Shown piece by piece: positions 1 through 8,736 of a DNA stretch of 64,000 nt (within the stretch, counting starts at the first letter, position 1; every line of letters starts with the position of its first letter). Under the pieces are notes generated by a model. It was not told where the DNA came from, made no database searches, and saw only the letters and a list, made by a program, of their open reading frames with translations. Made by a program: the position numbers and the translations under genes. The stretch comes from an uncultured Hyphomonadaceae bacterium (GTDB lineage Bacteria > Pseudomonadota > Alphaproteobacteria > Caulobacterales > Maricaulaceae), in the NCBI GenBank assembly GCA_913058335.1, contig CAJXPX010000009.1, positions 62,001 through 126,000 on the forward strand. The letters run 5' to 3'.

Positions 1-74
1 CCTAATCTTTACGCTTCAAACAACGACCCGACGCCGCCTATGTGGCGCCGGACAAATGAGTTACTTAAACTGAC

Positions 75-1250
75 TTAGTCAGTAATTTTTGACACAACAC
101 CGGCGCCGACCGTACGTCCACCTTCACGGATAGCGAAGCGAAGCTTCTCTTCCATGGCGATTGGCACGATAAGCTCGACATCAATGTTCACATTGTCGCC
201 CGGCATAACCATTTCTGTACCAGACTTCAAAGTCACAACACCCGTCACATCCGTTGTCCGGAAGTAAAATTGCGGGCGGTAATTATCAAAGAACGGCGTA
301 TGACGGCCACCCTCTTCCTTGGTCAGGATATAAGCTTCCGCTTCGAACTTCTTATGCGGCGTAACAGAACCCGGCTTACAAAGAACCTGGCCACGCTCAA
401 CACCCTCGCGGTCAACACCCCGAAGAAGCGCGCCGATATTGTCGCCGGCCTCGCCTCGGTCAAGAAGCTTACGGAACATTTCAACACCGGTACAAGTCGT
501 TTTCTTTGTATCTTTAATACCAACGATTTCAATCTCGTCGCCAACATTGACCGCACCGCGCTCAACACGGCCCGTGACAACAGTCCCCCGGCCAGAGATA
601 GAGAACACGTCCTCAATAGGCATCAAGAAAGGCTGATCAATCGCGCGCTCAGGCTGCGGAATGTAGGAATCAACCGCTTCCATCAACTTCTTGATAGACT
701 CTTCACCGATCTCAGGAGATTCGCCGTTCATCGCGGCCAGAGCAGAGCCTGCAATCACAGGAATGTCATCGCCCGGGAAGTCATAAGAGCTGAGAAGCTC
801 ACGGATTTCCATTTCAACAAGCTCAAGAAGCTCTTCGTCGTCAACCTGGTCAACTTTGTTCATGTAAACAACCAGAGCCGGAACACCGACCTGACGCGCA
901 AGCAGGATGTGCTCACGTGTTTGCGGCATCGGGCCGTCTGCTGCGTTCACAACCAAAATGCCGCCATCCATTTGAGCCGCACCCGTGATCATGTTCTTAA
1001 CATAGTCAGCATGGCCCGGGCAGTCGACGTGGGCATAGTGACGGTTTTCTGTCTCATACTCAACGTGAGCTGTAGAAATGGTGATACCACGCGCTTTTTC
1101 TTCAGGCGCGCCGTCAATCTGATCATACGCACGGAAGTCACCGAAATACTTCGTGATCGCCGCCGTTAGCGTCGTCTTGCCGTGGTCAACGTGACCAATC
1201 GTGCCAATATTGGCATGCGGCTTATTACGCTCGAATTTCTCTTTTGCCAT
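75..1250 (-). CDS. tuf: Elongation factor Tu
   Basis: Translation elongation GTPase that carries aminoacyl-tRNA to the ribosome in the cytoplasm. The 391-residue product has the G1 motif GHVDHGKT at residues 19-26, the DCPGH switch II motif and NKVD, followed by the two beta-barrel domains, and is full length for alphaproteobacterial EF-Tu. The reading frame runs 30 codons further upstream, but the conserved start [12 protein letters not shown] and a GAGAG sequence just before ATG at 1248-1250 fix the start there. It lies downstream of tRNA-Tyr and tRNA-Gly on the same strand, the arrangement of the tufB tRNA operon known in enterobacteria, so the tRNAs and tuf are probably co-transcribed. 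A second tuf copy elsewhere is usual in proteobacteria but cannot be seen here. Confidence 0.98.
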   Translation of the reverse strand: MAKEKFERNKPHANIGTIGHVDHGKTTLTAAITKYFGDFRAYDQIDGAPEEKARGITISTAHVEYETENRHYAHVDCPGHADYVKNMITGAAQMDGGILVVNAADGPMPQTREHILLARQVGVPALVVYMNKVDQVDDEELLELVEMEIRELLSSYDFPGDDIPVIAGSALAAMNGESPEIGEESIKKLMEAVDSYIPQPERAIDQPFLMPIEDVFSISGRGTVVTGRVERGAVNVGDEIEIVGIKDTKKTTCTGVEMFRKLLDRGEAGDNIGALLRGVDREGVERGQVLCKPGSVTPHKKFEAEAYILTKEEGGRHTPFFDNYRPQFYFRTTDVTGVVTLKSGTEMVMPGDNVNIDVELIVPIAMEEKLRFAIREGGRTVGAGVVSKITD

Positions 1251-1363
1251 GTTTACTCTCACATGTTGTGGGACCAGATGATTACCTGAACCCGGTTTGA
1301 ATGCCTGCCCCCTAAGTGGGGCCACGTTACCCCGTTTCAAGGGCCCCTGCTCTAGGGATTATT

Positions 1364-1437
1364 TGGAGCGGGCGGCGGGAATCGAACCCGCGTCATCAGC
1401 TTGGAAGGCTGAGGTCTTACCACTACACAACGCCCGC
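1364..1437 (-). tRNA. tRNA-Gly (anticodon TCC)
   Basis: On the minus strand a complete cloverleaf can be drawn: 7-bp acceptor GCGGGCG/CGCCCGC, T-arm GGGTTCGATTCCC, and an anticodon loop with TCC (loop CTTCCAA), reading GGA codons. The 3' CCA is encoded (1364-1366). It lies between tRNA-Tyr and tuf. Confidence 0.96.
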
Positions 1438-1466
1438 GGTAAAATATTTTACCTTCTTGCTGAAGG

Positions 1467-1551
1467 TGGTGGAGAGGGTTGGATTCGAACCAACGTACAC
1501 ATAGTGATCAGATTTACAGTCTGACGCCTTTAACCACTCGGCCACCTCTCC
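1467..1551 (-). tRNA. tRNA-Tyr (anticodon GTA)
   Basis: Minus-strand tRNA of 85 nt with a long variable arm as expected for tyrosine. The acceptor is GGAGAGG/CCTCTCC, the anticodon loop CTGTAAA holds GTA, the T-arm holds GGTTCGAATCC, and CCA is encoded at 1467-1469. It is the first gene of the tRNA-tuf cluster. Confidence 0.96.
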
Positions 1552-1558
1552 TACCGAA

Positions 1559-1586
1559 GATTTTGTTCTGGCCGTAGAACAAAATC
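1559..1586. repeat. Perfect 10-bp inverted repeat upstream of tRNA-Tyr
   Basis: GATTTTGTTC (1559-1568) and GAACAAAATC (1577-1586) are exact reverse complements separated by 8 nt. The repeat sits 7 nt before the 5' end of tRNA-Tyr, so it is either a hairpin in the tRNA-tuf precursor or a dyad near its promoter. No protein that binds it can be named. Confidence 0.6.
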
Positions 1587-1693
1587 GAAGTTTCGTTGCC
1601 TCCAACAAAAAAATACTCTGTCAGTTGGGCGGTAAGCATGTTAGCCGCTTCGTGCACAGAGACCTGTTTAATATCAGCGGACGTATAAAGACC

Positions 1694-2653
1694 ATGACAT
1701 CATCACGCAATAGCGGATTTCAAAGAAAAACAGGCAAGAAAACACGTCAGGGTCCGGATTCATCTGACTCAGACGGCGGGCCCCGCAAAAAAGCTTACGG
1801 GATGCGCTCTCATGGAGCCACTTCCAAGCCGCGATCCCCGAAATCCAGAAGGAAAGATGACTCATCGCGGTCGGATCATAAGCCGCGTCGGTCCGGATCG
1901 GGACGTGAAGGCGGCGCCGGATGGATTTGGGGCACTCATGCGGCCCTAGCGGCCCTGTCCAACCCCAGCCGAACAATTCACGAAGTTCTGATTACAGAAG
2001 GCGCCCAAGGCCGCATCCGACTCCCGCAAGGTTCCCCCCCGCCAAAAGTGGTGATTCCCTCCGCGCTAAGCAAAATTCTTGGATCAGAAACTGCACATCA
2101 AGGAATCGCCGTGAAAGCTGCGCCTTTGGAATGGCCAAGTTTGGAAATGCTAGCGGAAAGCGACTTTGAAGAGACTGGTGGAAACGGCCTGATTCTTGTT
2201 CTCGATCAGATAACTGATCCTCACAATGTCGGAGCAATGTTGCGTTTAGCGTCTGCCTTTGGGGTTACGGCGCTTGTCATGCAAACCCGTAAGTCCCCGC
2301 CTTTGTCAGGCGCTCTGGCAAAAGTGGCGGTCGGATGCCTTGAAACCGTCCCGGTCTGTCAAGAAACAAATATCAGCAGCGCCCTACAATCCCTACAACG
2401 AATCGGTTGGATCGTAACGGGTCTGACCGGGGAAACGGACCTTACCTTATCTCAGGCACTTTCAGGCGGCGGGCGGCAAGTGATTGTCATGGGGGCGGAA
2501 GGACCGGGCCTTCGAGATCGTGTTAAAAAGAACTGCGATCAGCTCGCCAAAATTCCCATGATGAGCGAAGACATTCCAGGCCAAGCCGAGAGCTTGAATG
2601 TCGCTACCGCCGCCGGGATTGCTTTATACGAAGCGCGAAGAGGCAAGCCTTAG
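1694..2653 (+). CDS. rlmB: TrmH-family 23S rRNA (guanosine-2'-O-)-methyltransferase, RlmB-like
   Basis: SPOUT-class 2'-O-ribose methyltransferase, likely acting on 23S rRNA. After a basic, low-complexity N-terminus (about 75 residues rich in Lys, Arg and Ser) comes the substrate-binding region starting at WIWGTHAALAAL and then the SPOUT catalytic domain with the three family motifs: DQITDPHNVGAMLR, VIVMGAEGPGL and SLNVATAAGIALYEA near the C-terminus. The frame is open from a TTG at 1625, but ATG at 1694 starts just before the basic tail and is preferred; the translation start is not certain. It ends 4 bp inside the convergent DUF805 gene. The basic tail is longer than in E. coli RlmB, a common alphaproteobacterial feature. 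Confidence 0.9.
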   Translation: MTSSRNSGFQRKTGKKTRQGPDSSDSDGGPRKKAYGMRSHGATSKPRSPKSRRKDDSSRSDHKPRRSGSGREGGAGWIWGTHAALAALSNPSRTIHEVLITEGAQGRIRLPQGSPPPKVVIPSALSKILGSETAHQGIAVKAAPLEWPSLEMLAESDFEETGGNGLILVLDQITDPHNVGAMLRLASAFGVTALVMQTRKSPPLSGALAKVAVGCLETVPVCQETNISSALQSLQRIGWIVTGLTGETDLTLSQALSGGGRQVIVMGAEGPGLRDRVKKNCDQLAKIPMMSEDIPGQAESLNVATAAGIALYEARRGKP

Positions 2654-3150
2654 TCAAATGTGTCCGAAAAGGGAGGCTCTTTTGGATTTTCTCCAAACCG
2701 GTTTACTCCAGCCCCTCCATCTCGGACAAAATAAAACAATATCCAAATCAGATAAATGCACATTAAAACCGCGAGCAATCTTTCAGCTCCGCCCTTTTCA
2801 AACCCGTCAAAAATGAACCCTTCATAGCCCGGCACATATTCAATATATAATATGAAGGCCGGCAATTGTGCCCACCCTGTCAAACCGACATCGTGCAAAC
2901 GCCGCGCCGTCAGGGAGGTAAGAGGAATCAAAAAGGCGATTTCAACCAGTAATATAGCAGGGGTCGCAATTTGCGTTTCAGGGTAGCCAAGAATGGCCGT
3001 ATCAATATTGGCCGCAACGAGGCCAACTAAGAAATACACAAGCTGCACCCACCAAAACTCTGATCGGCGGGCGCGAGACTCAAAATCAAAACGCTTTCGA
3101 AAGAAAGCCTGTATCGCTTGCGCCGGAGTGATCGGTTGAGTTGAAACCAT
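2650..3150 (-). CDS. DUF805 family inner-membrane protein
   Basis: A 166-residue protein with about four hydrophobic segments. It carries DUF805 hallmarks: an N-terminal FFRKRFDFESRARRSEFWW stretch in which basic and aromatic residues precede the first membrane helix, then TARRLHDVGLTGW after the second helix, and a short polar tail with NRFG. The family has no assigned biochemical function. The gene overlaps the 3' end of rlmB tail to tail by 4 bp and lies upstream of nothing obvious on its own strand except the rlmB antisense, so it is probably monocistronic. It could be mis-assigned only in function, not in family. Confidence 0.85.
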   Translation of the reverse strand: MVSTQPITPAQAIQAFFRKRFDFESRARRSEFWWVQLVYFLVGLVAANIDTAILGYPETQIATPAILLVEIAFLIPLTSLTARRLHDVGLTGWAQLPAFILYIEYVPGYEGFIFDGFEKGGAERLLAVLMCIYLIWILFYFVRDGGAGVNRFGENPKEPPFSDTFD

Positions 3151-3200
3151 TCTCTTATAACGACTTAAACAAAGCAGTCCGTCAAGATCGAACCAAGCAA

Positions 3201-3225
3201 TAAAAAACCCGCCTCAAGGGCGGGT
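3201..3225 (-). terminator. Intrinsic terminator of rpmB
   Basis: Stem ACCCGCC (3207-3213) with GGCGGGT (3219-3225) around a 5-nt loop. On the minus strand the stem is followed by a run of T (complement of 3201-3206). It lies 25 bp after the L28 stop codon. Confidence 0.85.
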
Positions 3226-3250
3226 CAATCCTGAAAAAATCAGTTTTGAA

Positions 3251-3547
3251 TTAAGCGGCTTCGATTTCAGCGCGGCTTTTCAGAACAGCTTTTTTAATTC
3301 GCTTCGCTTTTTCAGTCAGCTTGTGGTTTTTTGTACCGATAAGGAAGGCATCAAGACCGCCCTTTGTATCGACAGTGCGAAGCGTTTTAGCCGCAATACG
3401 CACTTTAAACTTTTGGCCGAGAGAGTCAGACAAAAGTGTAACATTACATAGATTGACTTCAAAACGGCGACGCGTGTGAATCTTTGAGTGAGACACGGTG
3501 TTTCCGGACATAGGGCCGGTATCTAACAAATCGCAACGACGGGACAT
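3251..3547 (-). CDS. rpmB: 50S ribosomal protein L28
   Basis: Structural protein of the large ribosomal subunit, 98 residues as usual in alphaproteobacteria. The N-terminus MSRRCDLLDTGPMSGNTVSH with HTRRRF soon after is typical of L28 of this group. ATG at 3545-3547 is chosen because family members begin with MSRRC; the open frame continues 27 codons upstream without similarity. A terminator follows at 3201-3225. The gene is separated from the divergent DUF3108 gene by about 265 bp, which must hold both promoters. Confidence 0.97.
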   Translation of the reverse strand: MSRRCDLLDTGPMSGNTVSHSKIHTRRRFEVNLCNVTLLSDSLGQKFKVRIAAKTLRTVDTKGGLDAFLIGTKNHKLTEKAKRIKKAVLKSRAEIEAA

Positions 3548-3812
3548 AGTGCACCTAAAAACAATAAAGGCCCGCGCAACCACGAAATTATCGTGCAGCG
3601 GGCGGAATTGGAGGCGAATTAGAGCCATGTTCGCACAAGGTCAACCCCCCATTCGCCAAGATATATGCAATATGTATCAGTTATCCAGTCCTCTTAACAT
3701 AAAGTGTGACTGAATTGTCACGCAGATGAACTGAATACACGCTATCTTGCTCAGCTTATAGCTAAGCGGAATATGTCATGGCAATAGCGAACGGACGAAC
3801 GGAGAACCTGAC

Positions 3813-4733
3813 ATGCCTGCGATAAGATTTGCGAAATTTGTTTTGACGAGTCTGTTAGCTAGCGCCGCTCTTTCTTTTTCTGCGGGCGCCGTTAATCTCA
3901 TGGATCAGGAACGTAATATTGAAGGCTTAAATGATGGAAATATCAATGATACTTTCTATCAAGTGCCTAGTCCGGGTCGAGACGCCACACAATTTAGATT
4001 TGAGCTAAAGGGCTACATCTTTGGGCTGCGGATGATCCGCTCCAACTATTCAGGCTGGTACAATCAAACAGATTACGCTGTCTATTCCGACATTAAAACT
4101 TCAGGCTTGGGCGCCTTATTGAAAAAGCTCGAAATATGGGCCGTTTCAAAAGGCACTCATAATTCGGAGGGCTTACGTCCAGATTATCATGTTCAACAAA
4201 ACCTTGATAAGAAAAGCCGCCGTGTCGAGATGATATATAATGACGAGGCGCAACAGGTCGATGTAAGCATAGAGCCGCCTTTGGGAAGTCAGGGCGTCCC
4301 ACCGGCAACCCCAGATGAGCGCTATTCAGCCGACGACACGCTTTCCGCTATTTTAAATATGATGATGCGCGGTTGGGCAGATAAAGGAGAGGTTTGCCAA
4401 GGGACAGTTCGCGTTTTCGATTCCAAACAGCATTATGGCCTAAGAATGGAACGCGACGGCACACGGCGCCTCAAATTTGATGATTACAAGTCCGAGACGA
4501 TAAGTTGTGACGTGTATTACGAGCCAATCTCAGGGTTTGATCCTGAAGACCTTCCGGAAGACGAGGAAAGTAGCGAGCCCGTCAATGTCTATTTCAAACA
4601 TTATCCAGAGCTTGGTCTCTACATCCCAATTCGCTTCACTTATAAAATCAGTGCGATTACCGCCGTCCTTAAAGTGGATGAAATGGAATATGTTCTGCCG
4701 GATGATGACACTATATATTACGCGAGTGAGTAA
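3813..4733 (+). CDS. DUF3108 domain-containing exported protein
   Basis: A 306-residue protein with a Sec-type signal peptide (hydrophobic core FVLTSLLASAALSFSAGA, likely cut near residue 26). The body is beta-rich with the pattern F-ELKGYIFGLRM-S-Y-DY-V-SDIKTSGLGALL early on, matching DUF3108 proteins, which are periplasmic and of unknown function. The SADDTLSAILNMMM segment is also typical. The gene is often next to rpmB in alphaproteobacteria, as here (divergent). Its last codons and stop are part of an exact 20-bp tandem duplication (4713-4752); the stop codon TAA straddles the duplication junction, so the protein end was shaped by that event or lies just before it. Confidence 0.85.
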   Translation: MPAIRFAKFVLTSLLASAALSFSAGAVNLMDQERNIEGLNDGNINDTFYQVPSPGRDATQFRFELKGYIFGLRMIRSNYSGWYNQTDYAVYSDIKTSGLGALLKKLEIWAVSKGTHNSEGLRPDYHVQQNLDKKSRRVEMIYNDEAQQVDVSIEPPLGSQGVPPATPDERYSADDTLSAILNMMMRGWADKGEVCQGTVRVFDSKQHYGLRMERDGTRRLKFDDYKSETISCDVYYEPISGFDPEDLPEDEESSEPVNVYFKHYPELGLYIPIRFTYKISAITAVLKVDEMEYVLPDDDTIYYASE

Positions 4734-4752
4734 TATATTACGCGAGTGAGTA
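4713..4752. repeat. 20-bp exact tandem duplication across a stop codon
   Basis: The 20-bp unit beginning ATATATTACGCG occurs at 4713-4732 and is repeated without change at 4733-4752. The TAA stop of the DUF3108 gene is at 4731-4733, across the junction. Confidence 0.95.
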
Positions 4753-4810
4753 ACTTTACTTTAATTTAGCCTTGCCTGTGTCAGCCTCAGGCGTTGTCAT
4801 TTCTTTTTGA

Positions 4811-7810
4811 ATGAGTCAGACAAAGACTATGGCCTCCCCTCTAAATCCTGCAACCGTCACAGCGGTGCTTGGCCCGACTAATACGGGTAAAACTCACTAC
4901 GCTGTAGAACGAATGCTTGGACGCTCGAGCGGCGTTATTGGATTACCCCTCCGTCTTTTAGCCCGGGAAATATATGACCGCGTTATTGCCCAGAAAGGCG
5001 CGGCTCAGGTTGCCTTACTCACTGGCGAAGAAAAGATTGTGCCACCCCGGGCGCGCTTTTTCATCTGTACGGTTGAAGCCATGCCCGTTGACCGTCGGTT
5101 TGCCTTTTTAGCCGTCGATGAAGTGCAGTTAATTGCCAATCACGAAAGAGGGCATATTTTTACTGACCGTGTCCTCAACGCGAGAGGTCAGGAAGAAACG
5201 CTATTTCTGGGGGCTGAAACGGCGCGACCGGTTTTAAAAACACTTGTCCCGAAAATCAGATTTGAACACCGCGAGCGGTTCTCGACATTGCACTATGACG
5301 GGGCAAAAAAATTGACGCGTTTGCCAAAACGATCAGTCATTGTCGCCTTCTCTGCTGCGGAAGTTTACGCAATTGCCGAATTGATCCGCCGCTATCGCGG
5401 CGGTGCGGCGGTTGTAATGGGCGGCCTGTCTCCCCGAACCAGAAATGCTCAGGCCGAGATGTTCCAAAATGGAGATGTGGACTTTCTTGTTGCCACCGAC
5501 GCGGTTGGCATGGGCCTAAATCTGGATACGGATCATGTCGCCTTTGCCGGACTCACAAAGTATGATGGACGGCGCAGACGTTACTTGACCCCGATGGAAG
5601 CCGGACAAATTGCTGGTCGCGCAGGCCGTTTTCGAAATGATGGGACTTTCGGCACGACAGGGGACTGCCCGGTAATGGAAGATGATCTCGTCAAACGAAT
5701 AGAGGATCACAACTTTGAACCGCTTGACTACGCAGAGTGGAGAAATTCTAATCTCGATTTTTCTTCATTGGGCTCATTGGTAGAGACTCTGCACGCTCCC
5801 CGTCCAACCAAGCGTCTTCGCCGAATCAAAGGCGCAGAGGATGAAGCGGCGCTTGAGCGGCTTATGGCCATAGATGAAATTTCTCAGCGAATAAAAGTCC
5901 CCGCGCAAGTTAGACAGCTCTGGGAGATATGCCAGATTCCGGATTTTAGGAATCTTACAATCGACGCACATGTCCGCCTTCTCCAAGATATTTACAGAAT
6001 ACTTATTAAAGGAGGAGGAAAGCTGTCCTCAGACTTTATGATTCAAAGAATAGACCGCTTGGACGATATATCAGGGGGCGTTCATGAACTCTCTGCCCGT
6101 CTTGCGAATATCCGAACATGGGCATATTGTGCGTCAAAACCTAACTGGATGCCAAAAAATAACCTTGATTACGGAAAAACATTAGCAAATCACGCTCGCG
6201 AGGTTGAAGACCGCCTATCGGATGCGCTACATGCGAGCTTGATTGCGCGATTTGTAGATAAGCGTACTAGCAAGCTGTTAAAAGGCATAGGAGCCGACGC
6301 CTATATGAGCGCAACAATTAAAGATAACGGGGATGTGTTCGTAGATGACCACCTCATTGGTCAATTATATGGGCTAACGTTCAAACCGGACGTCAGTGGA
6401 TCCGGCCTTGAAGCAAAAGCTTTAGACGCCGCCGCCGCCAAAGCTGTTGCGCCTGAAATCGATAGGCGCCTGACAAGCCTCTGTGGCGGCGCCCACAACA
6501 TTTTCACACTTTCAGAAAGCGGAGAAATTCTTTGGGGCGGCATGATCGTGGGACGTATCGCTCCTAGTGGGTCTGTTTTTACCCCGGATGCGGAAGTCAT
6601 TGCGAGCGATTTCGCCAATTCCAATCTCCGAAATTTGGCCTCGGACCGGATGCGGGAATATTTGCGCGCAGAAGTCACGGCGCATTTAGGCCCCTTGAAA
6701 GCACTTCGGGATTTCAAGGATCAAGAAGGCGCTCTGGCAGAAGCCAAAGGCTTTGCTTACACCCTTCTGGAAAATAATGGCTCGGTTGAACGCCGCGATC
6801 ACCTTAAAACCATTCAAAACCTCAATCAGGATGCGCGGCGTCAGCTACGCGAATTAGGGGTCCAGTTTGGATTCTATAATGTGTATATGCCGGAGATGCT
6901 AAAGCCTAAACCGGCTCGCCTGCTAAGCCTCCTTAACGCCTATGGTGCAGGCGGCGATAAAACACCTTTCATTCCTTTTGCTGGAGTTACCTCGATTCCA
7001 AATGAAGGCGACCTCCAAAGTGACAAGTTTAGCGAAAACGCCTTGGCTTTAGCGGGCTATCGCGCCGTTGGCTCCCGTATTGTCCGACTAGACATTCTCA
7101 ACCGCCTCAGTCTCATGATCCGCCAAGCACAAGATCAATTTGGAAAAATTCCTGGGACAGATACGAAAGGTCGCCCATTTCAGATCATGCAGGAAATGCT
7201 TTCACTTCTTGGCGGAACTTACGAAGACACCCAAAAAATATTGGTTGCCTTAGGTTATCAATCCGAAATTCGGGAAAGTCTTCCGGATTTGCAGACGACC
7301 GAGGAAACAGCCCCCGAAGAAAAGACACCTCATACGGAAGCTGACGCTCAAACGACTGATAGTCCAAAAGAGACTGCCACAGAGAGCCGTTCCGAAGACG
7401 AGAAAACGGCAGGGACGCCGCCTACTAAATCGCCTAAGCCTACCCCGAAGAAAAGTTCAGGGCGGAATGATCTGAACCTTTATAACAACCGTGTTCATGC
7501 AGAAGATGGCTCAACAACAGAAATTGCCAATAAAGAAGTCTGGTTGACCGCAGCCCGAGGGCCAAAAGGGGGCAAGCCAAAGGGCGCCCCTCAACATGGG
7601 AAGACGCGTTATCAAAAAGGTTCCAAAGGGAAACCGAAACCTAATTATCGGAGCGGACGAAGTGGCGGTTCTGAGCATAAAGGTAAAGCCTCTCTCAAAA
7701 ACTCTCCTTTTGCAGCTTTAGCTGCACTGAATATCAACGATAGCTCTGAAAAGGAAAAAAAATCGTCCGAAAAAAAATCAGAAAAGAAGAAGGACGATAA
7801 AAAAAGTTGA
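4811..7810 (+). CDS. Suv3/MgpS-like ATP-dependent RNA helicase
   Basis: A 999-residue superfamily 2 helicase related to the mitochondrial Suv3 RNA helicase and the alphaproteobacterial MgpS proteins. Walker A is GPTNTGKT at residues 21-28, motif II is DEVQ at 103-106 in place of DEAD/DEAH, and motif VI is QIAGRAGR at 266-273. Motif V-like DAVGMGLNL precedes it. The middle part carries the Suv3-type helical region (starting near residue 300), and the last ~170 residues are a charged, Lys/Ser/Thr/Glu-rich low-complexity tail, probably disordered and nucleic-acid binding. Likely role: unwinding of structured RNA in turnover or ribosome biogenesis. It overlaps or abuts the S4-domain gene, so the two are likely translated together. 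Confidence 0.93.
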   Translation: MSQTKTMASPLNPATVTAVLGPTNTGKTHYAVERMLGRSSGVIGLPLRLLAREIYDRVIAQKGAAQVALLTGEEKIVPPRARFFICTVEAMPVDRRFAFLAVDEVQLIANHERGHIFTDRVLNARGQEETLFLGAETARPVLKTLVPKIRFEHRERFSTLHYDGAKKLTRLPKRSVIVAFSAAEVYAIAELIRRYRGGAAVVMGGLSPRTRNAQAEMFQNGDVDFLVATDAVGMGLNLDTDHVAFAGLTKYDGRRRRYLTPMEAGQIAGRAGRFRNDGTFGTTGDCPVMEDDLVKRIEDHNFEPLDYAEWRNSNLDFSSLGSLVETLHAPRPTKRLRRIKGAEDEAALERLMAIDEISQRIKVPAQVRQLWEICQIPDFRNLTIDAHVRLLQDIYRILIKGGGKLSSDFMIQRIDRLDDISGGVHELSARLANIRTWAYCASKPNWMPKNNLDYGKTLANHAREVEDRLSDALHASLIARFVDKRTSKLLKGIGADAYMSATIKDNGDVFVDDHLIGQLYGLTFKPDVSGSGLEAKALDAAAAKAVAPEIDRRLTSLCGGAHNIFTLSESGEILWGGMIVGRIAPSGSVFTPDAEVIASDFANSNLRNLASDRMREYLRAEVTAHLGPLKALRDFKDQEGALAEAKGFAYTLLENNGSVERRDHLKTIQNLNQDARRQLRELGVQFGFYNVYMPEMLKPKPARLLSLLNAYGAGGDKTPFIPFAGVTSIPNEGDLQSDKFSENALALAGYRAVGSRIVRLDILNRLSLMIRQAQDQFGKIPGTDTKGRPFQIMQEMLSLLGGTYEDTQKILVALGYQSEIRESLPDLQTTEETAPEEKTPHTEADAQTTDSPKETATESRSEDEKTAGTPPTKSPKPTPKKSSGRNDLNLYNNRVHAEDGSTTEIANKEVWLTAARGPKGGKPKGAPQHGKTRYQKGSKGKPKPNYRSGRSGGSEHKGKASLKNSPFAALAALNINDSSEKEKKSSEKKSEKKKDDKKS

Positions 7811-7833
7811 GCTGTCTGAAGGACGACCGATCC

Positions 7834-8139
7834 ATGGCTTTATGCCCAACAGAGACTGCCTGTCGTCTTGATATTTGGTTATTTAGAACCCGACTGCTAA
7901 AAACTCGCAGTCTCGCAGCCCGTATGATAATAGGCCGCAAGATTAGAGTCTTAAAAAACGGTGAAACGAAAAAAGCGGAAAAGCCTCATACTCTTATTCG
8001 GCCGGGTGATCATGTCACCTTCATGCGGGGGAAAGAGCTTGTTTCAGTCGAAATGCTGGCTGCAGGCACGCGTCGCGGCCCTGCCCAAGAGGCTCAAGGA
8101 CTTTACAAACGTCTTAGTGAGGCCCAAATCTCATCCTAG
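7834..8139 (+). CDS. S4-domain RNA-binding protein (Hsp15-like)
   Basis: A 101-residue protein made almost wholly of an S4 RNA-binding domain: RLDIWLFRTRLLKTRSLAAR is the classic S4 start, with G-IRVLKNGE and KPHTLIRPGDHVTF following. Homologues such as E. coli HslR bind stalled 50S subunits. ATG at 7834 is preferred because a GAAGGA sequence sits about 10 nt upstream; a TTG at 7807 in the same frame, overlapping the helicase stop, is the alternative. Position directly behind the Suv3-like helicase supports an RNA-related job, and this helicase-S4-fdxA-carD order is familiar from other alphaproteobacteria. Confidence 0.9.
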   Translation: MALCPTETACRLDIWLFRTRLLKTRSLAARMIIGRKIRVLKNGETKKAEKPHTLIRPGDHVTFMRGKELVSVEMLAAGTRRGPAQEAQGLYKRLSEAQISS

Positions 8140-8152
8140 ACATTAGTCGATA

Positions 8153-8181
8153 TTGACAAATCGGCCTCGCATCGGCATTGG
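8153..8181 (+). promoter_or_regulatory. Possible promoter of fdxA
   Basis: TTGACA at 8153-8158 is a perfect -35 hexamer. The -10 position 17 bp further (8176-8181, CATTGG) is poor, so only the -35 half is convincing. It lies 54 bp before the fdxA start. Confidence 0.35.
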
Positions 8182-8211
8182 CCTGTCAAACCTTAAACGG
8201 AGAGCTCTCGC

Positions 8212-8556
8212 GTGACTTATATCGTCAAAGACGAATGCGTAAAATGTAAATTTATGGACTGCGTCGAAGTCTGTCCCGTCGACTGCTTCTACGAAGGTGA
8301 AAACATGCTCGTCATTCACCCGGATGAGTGTATTGATTGCGGCGTCTGTGAACCTGAATGTCCTGTCGACGCTATCGTACCTGATACAGAAGACGACCCA
8401 GACGGGAAGTGGCTCGAGATTAATTCGAAATATGCAGAGCTTTGGCCTGTCATCACCGTCAAAAAAGAGCCTCCGGCAGACCGCGAGACTTACGAATCGG
8501 AAACAGGAAAATTTGAGAAATATTTCTCCGAAAAGCCCGGAACCGGCGACGAATAA
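8212..8556 (+). CDS. fdxA: 7Fe ferredoxin FdxA
   Basis: Electron carrier with one 3Fe-4S and one 4Fe-4S cluster. The N-terminal cysteine pattern (Cys9, 12, 17, 21 in [17 protein letters not shown]) and the second set [12 protein letters not shown] are those of the FdxA family, and the 114-residue length is right. Start is GTG at 8212, preceded by CGGAGAG. Downstream, a strong hairpin at 8640-8667 probably ends the transcript before carD. The electron-transfer partner cannot be told from the sequence. Confidence 0.96.
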   Translation: MTYIVKDECVKCKFMDCVEVCPVDCFYEGENMLVIHPDECIDCGVCEPECPVDAIVPDTEDDPDGKWLEINSKYAELWPVITVKKEPPADRETYESETGKFEKYFSEKPGTGDE

Positions 8557-8639
8557 GCTTCTTCTGCGCTTTTGAGCGTTAATTCTGGCTTGGCTAGTAG
8601 TTTTTCTGATAAAATTGTGTTATAGTTTTTTTACATAAG

Positions 8640-8676
8640 CGGTGCGGCTTTGAGAAAAGCCGCACCGTTTGTTTGT
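8640..8676 (+). terminator. Hairpin terminator between fdxA and carD
   Basis: A perfect 12-bp stem (8640-8651 with 8656-8667) closed by a GAGA tetraloop and followed by TTTGTTTG. The long GC-rich stem makes it either the fdxA terminator or a leader structure of carD. Confidence 0.75.
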
Positions 8677-8736
8677 ATTTCAAAAGGGTCTTCGCATGAG
8701 TGGGGTGCGACACCCATAAAAAAAGGCTCAGCATTC

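Noticed and set aside
270-1169. A 299-codon frame opposite tuf
   Set aside because: It is the antisense shadow of a highly conserved gene, with no ribosome site or family likeness.
1251-1340. A 30-residue N-terminal extension of EF-Tu
   Set aside because: It is not conserved, lies in the tRNA-tuf spacer, and the ribosome site sits before ATG 1250.
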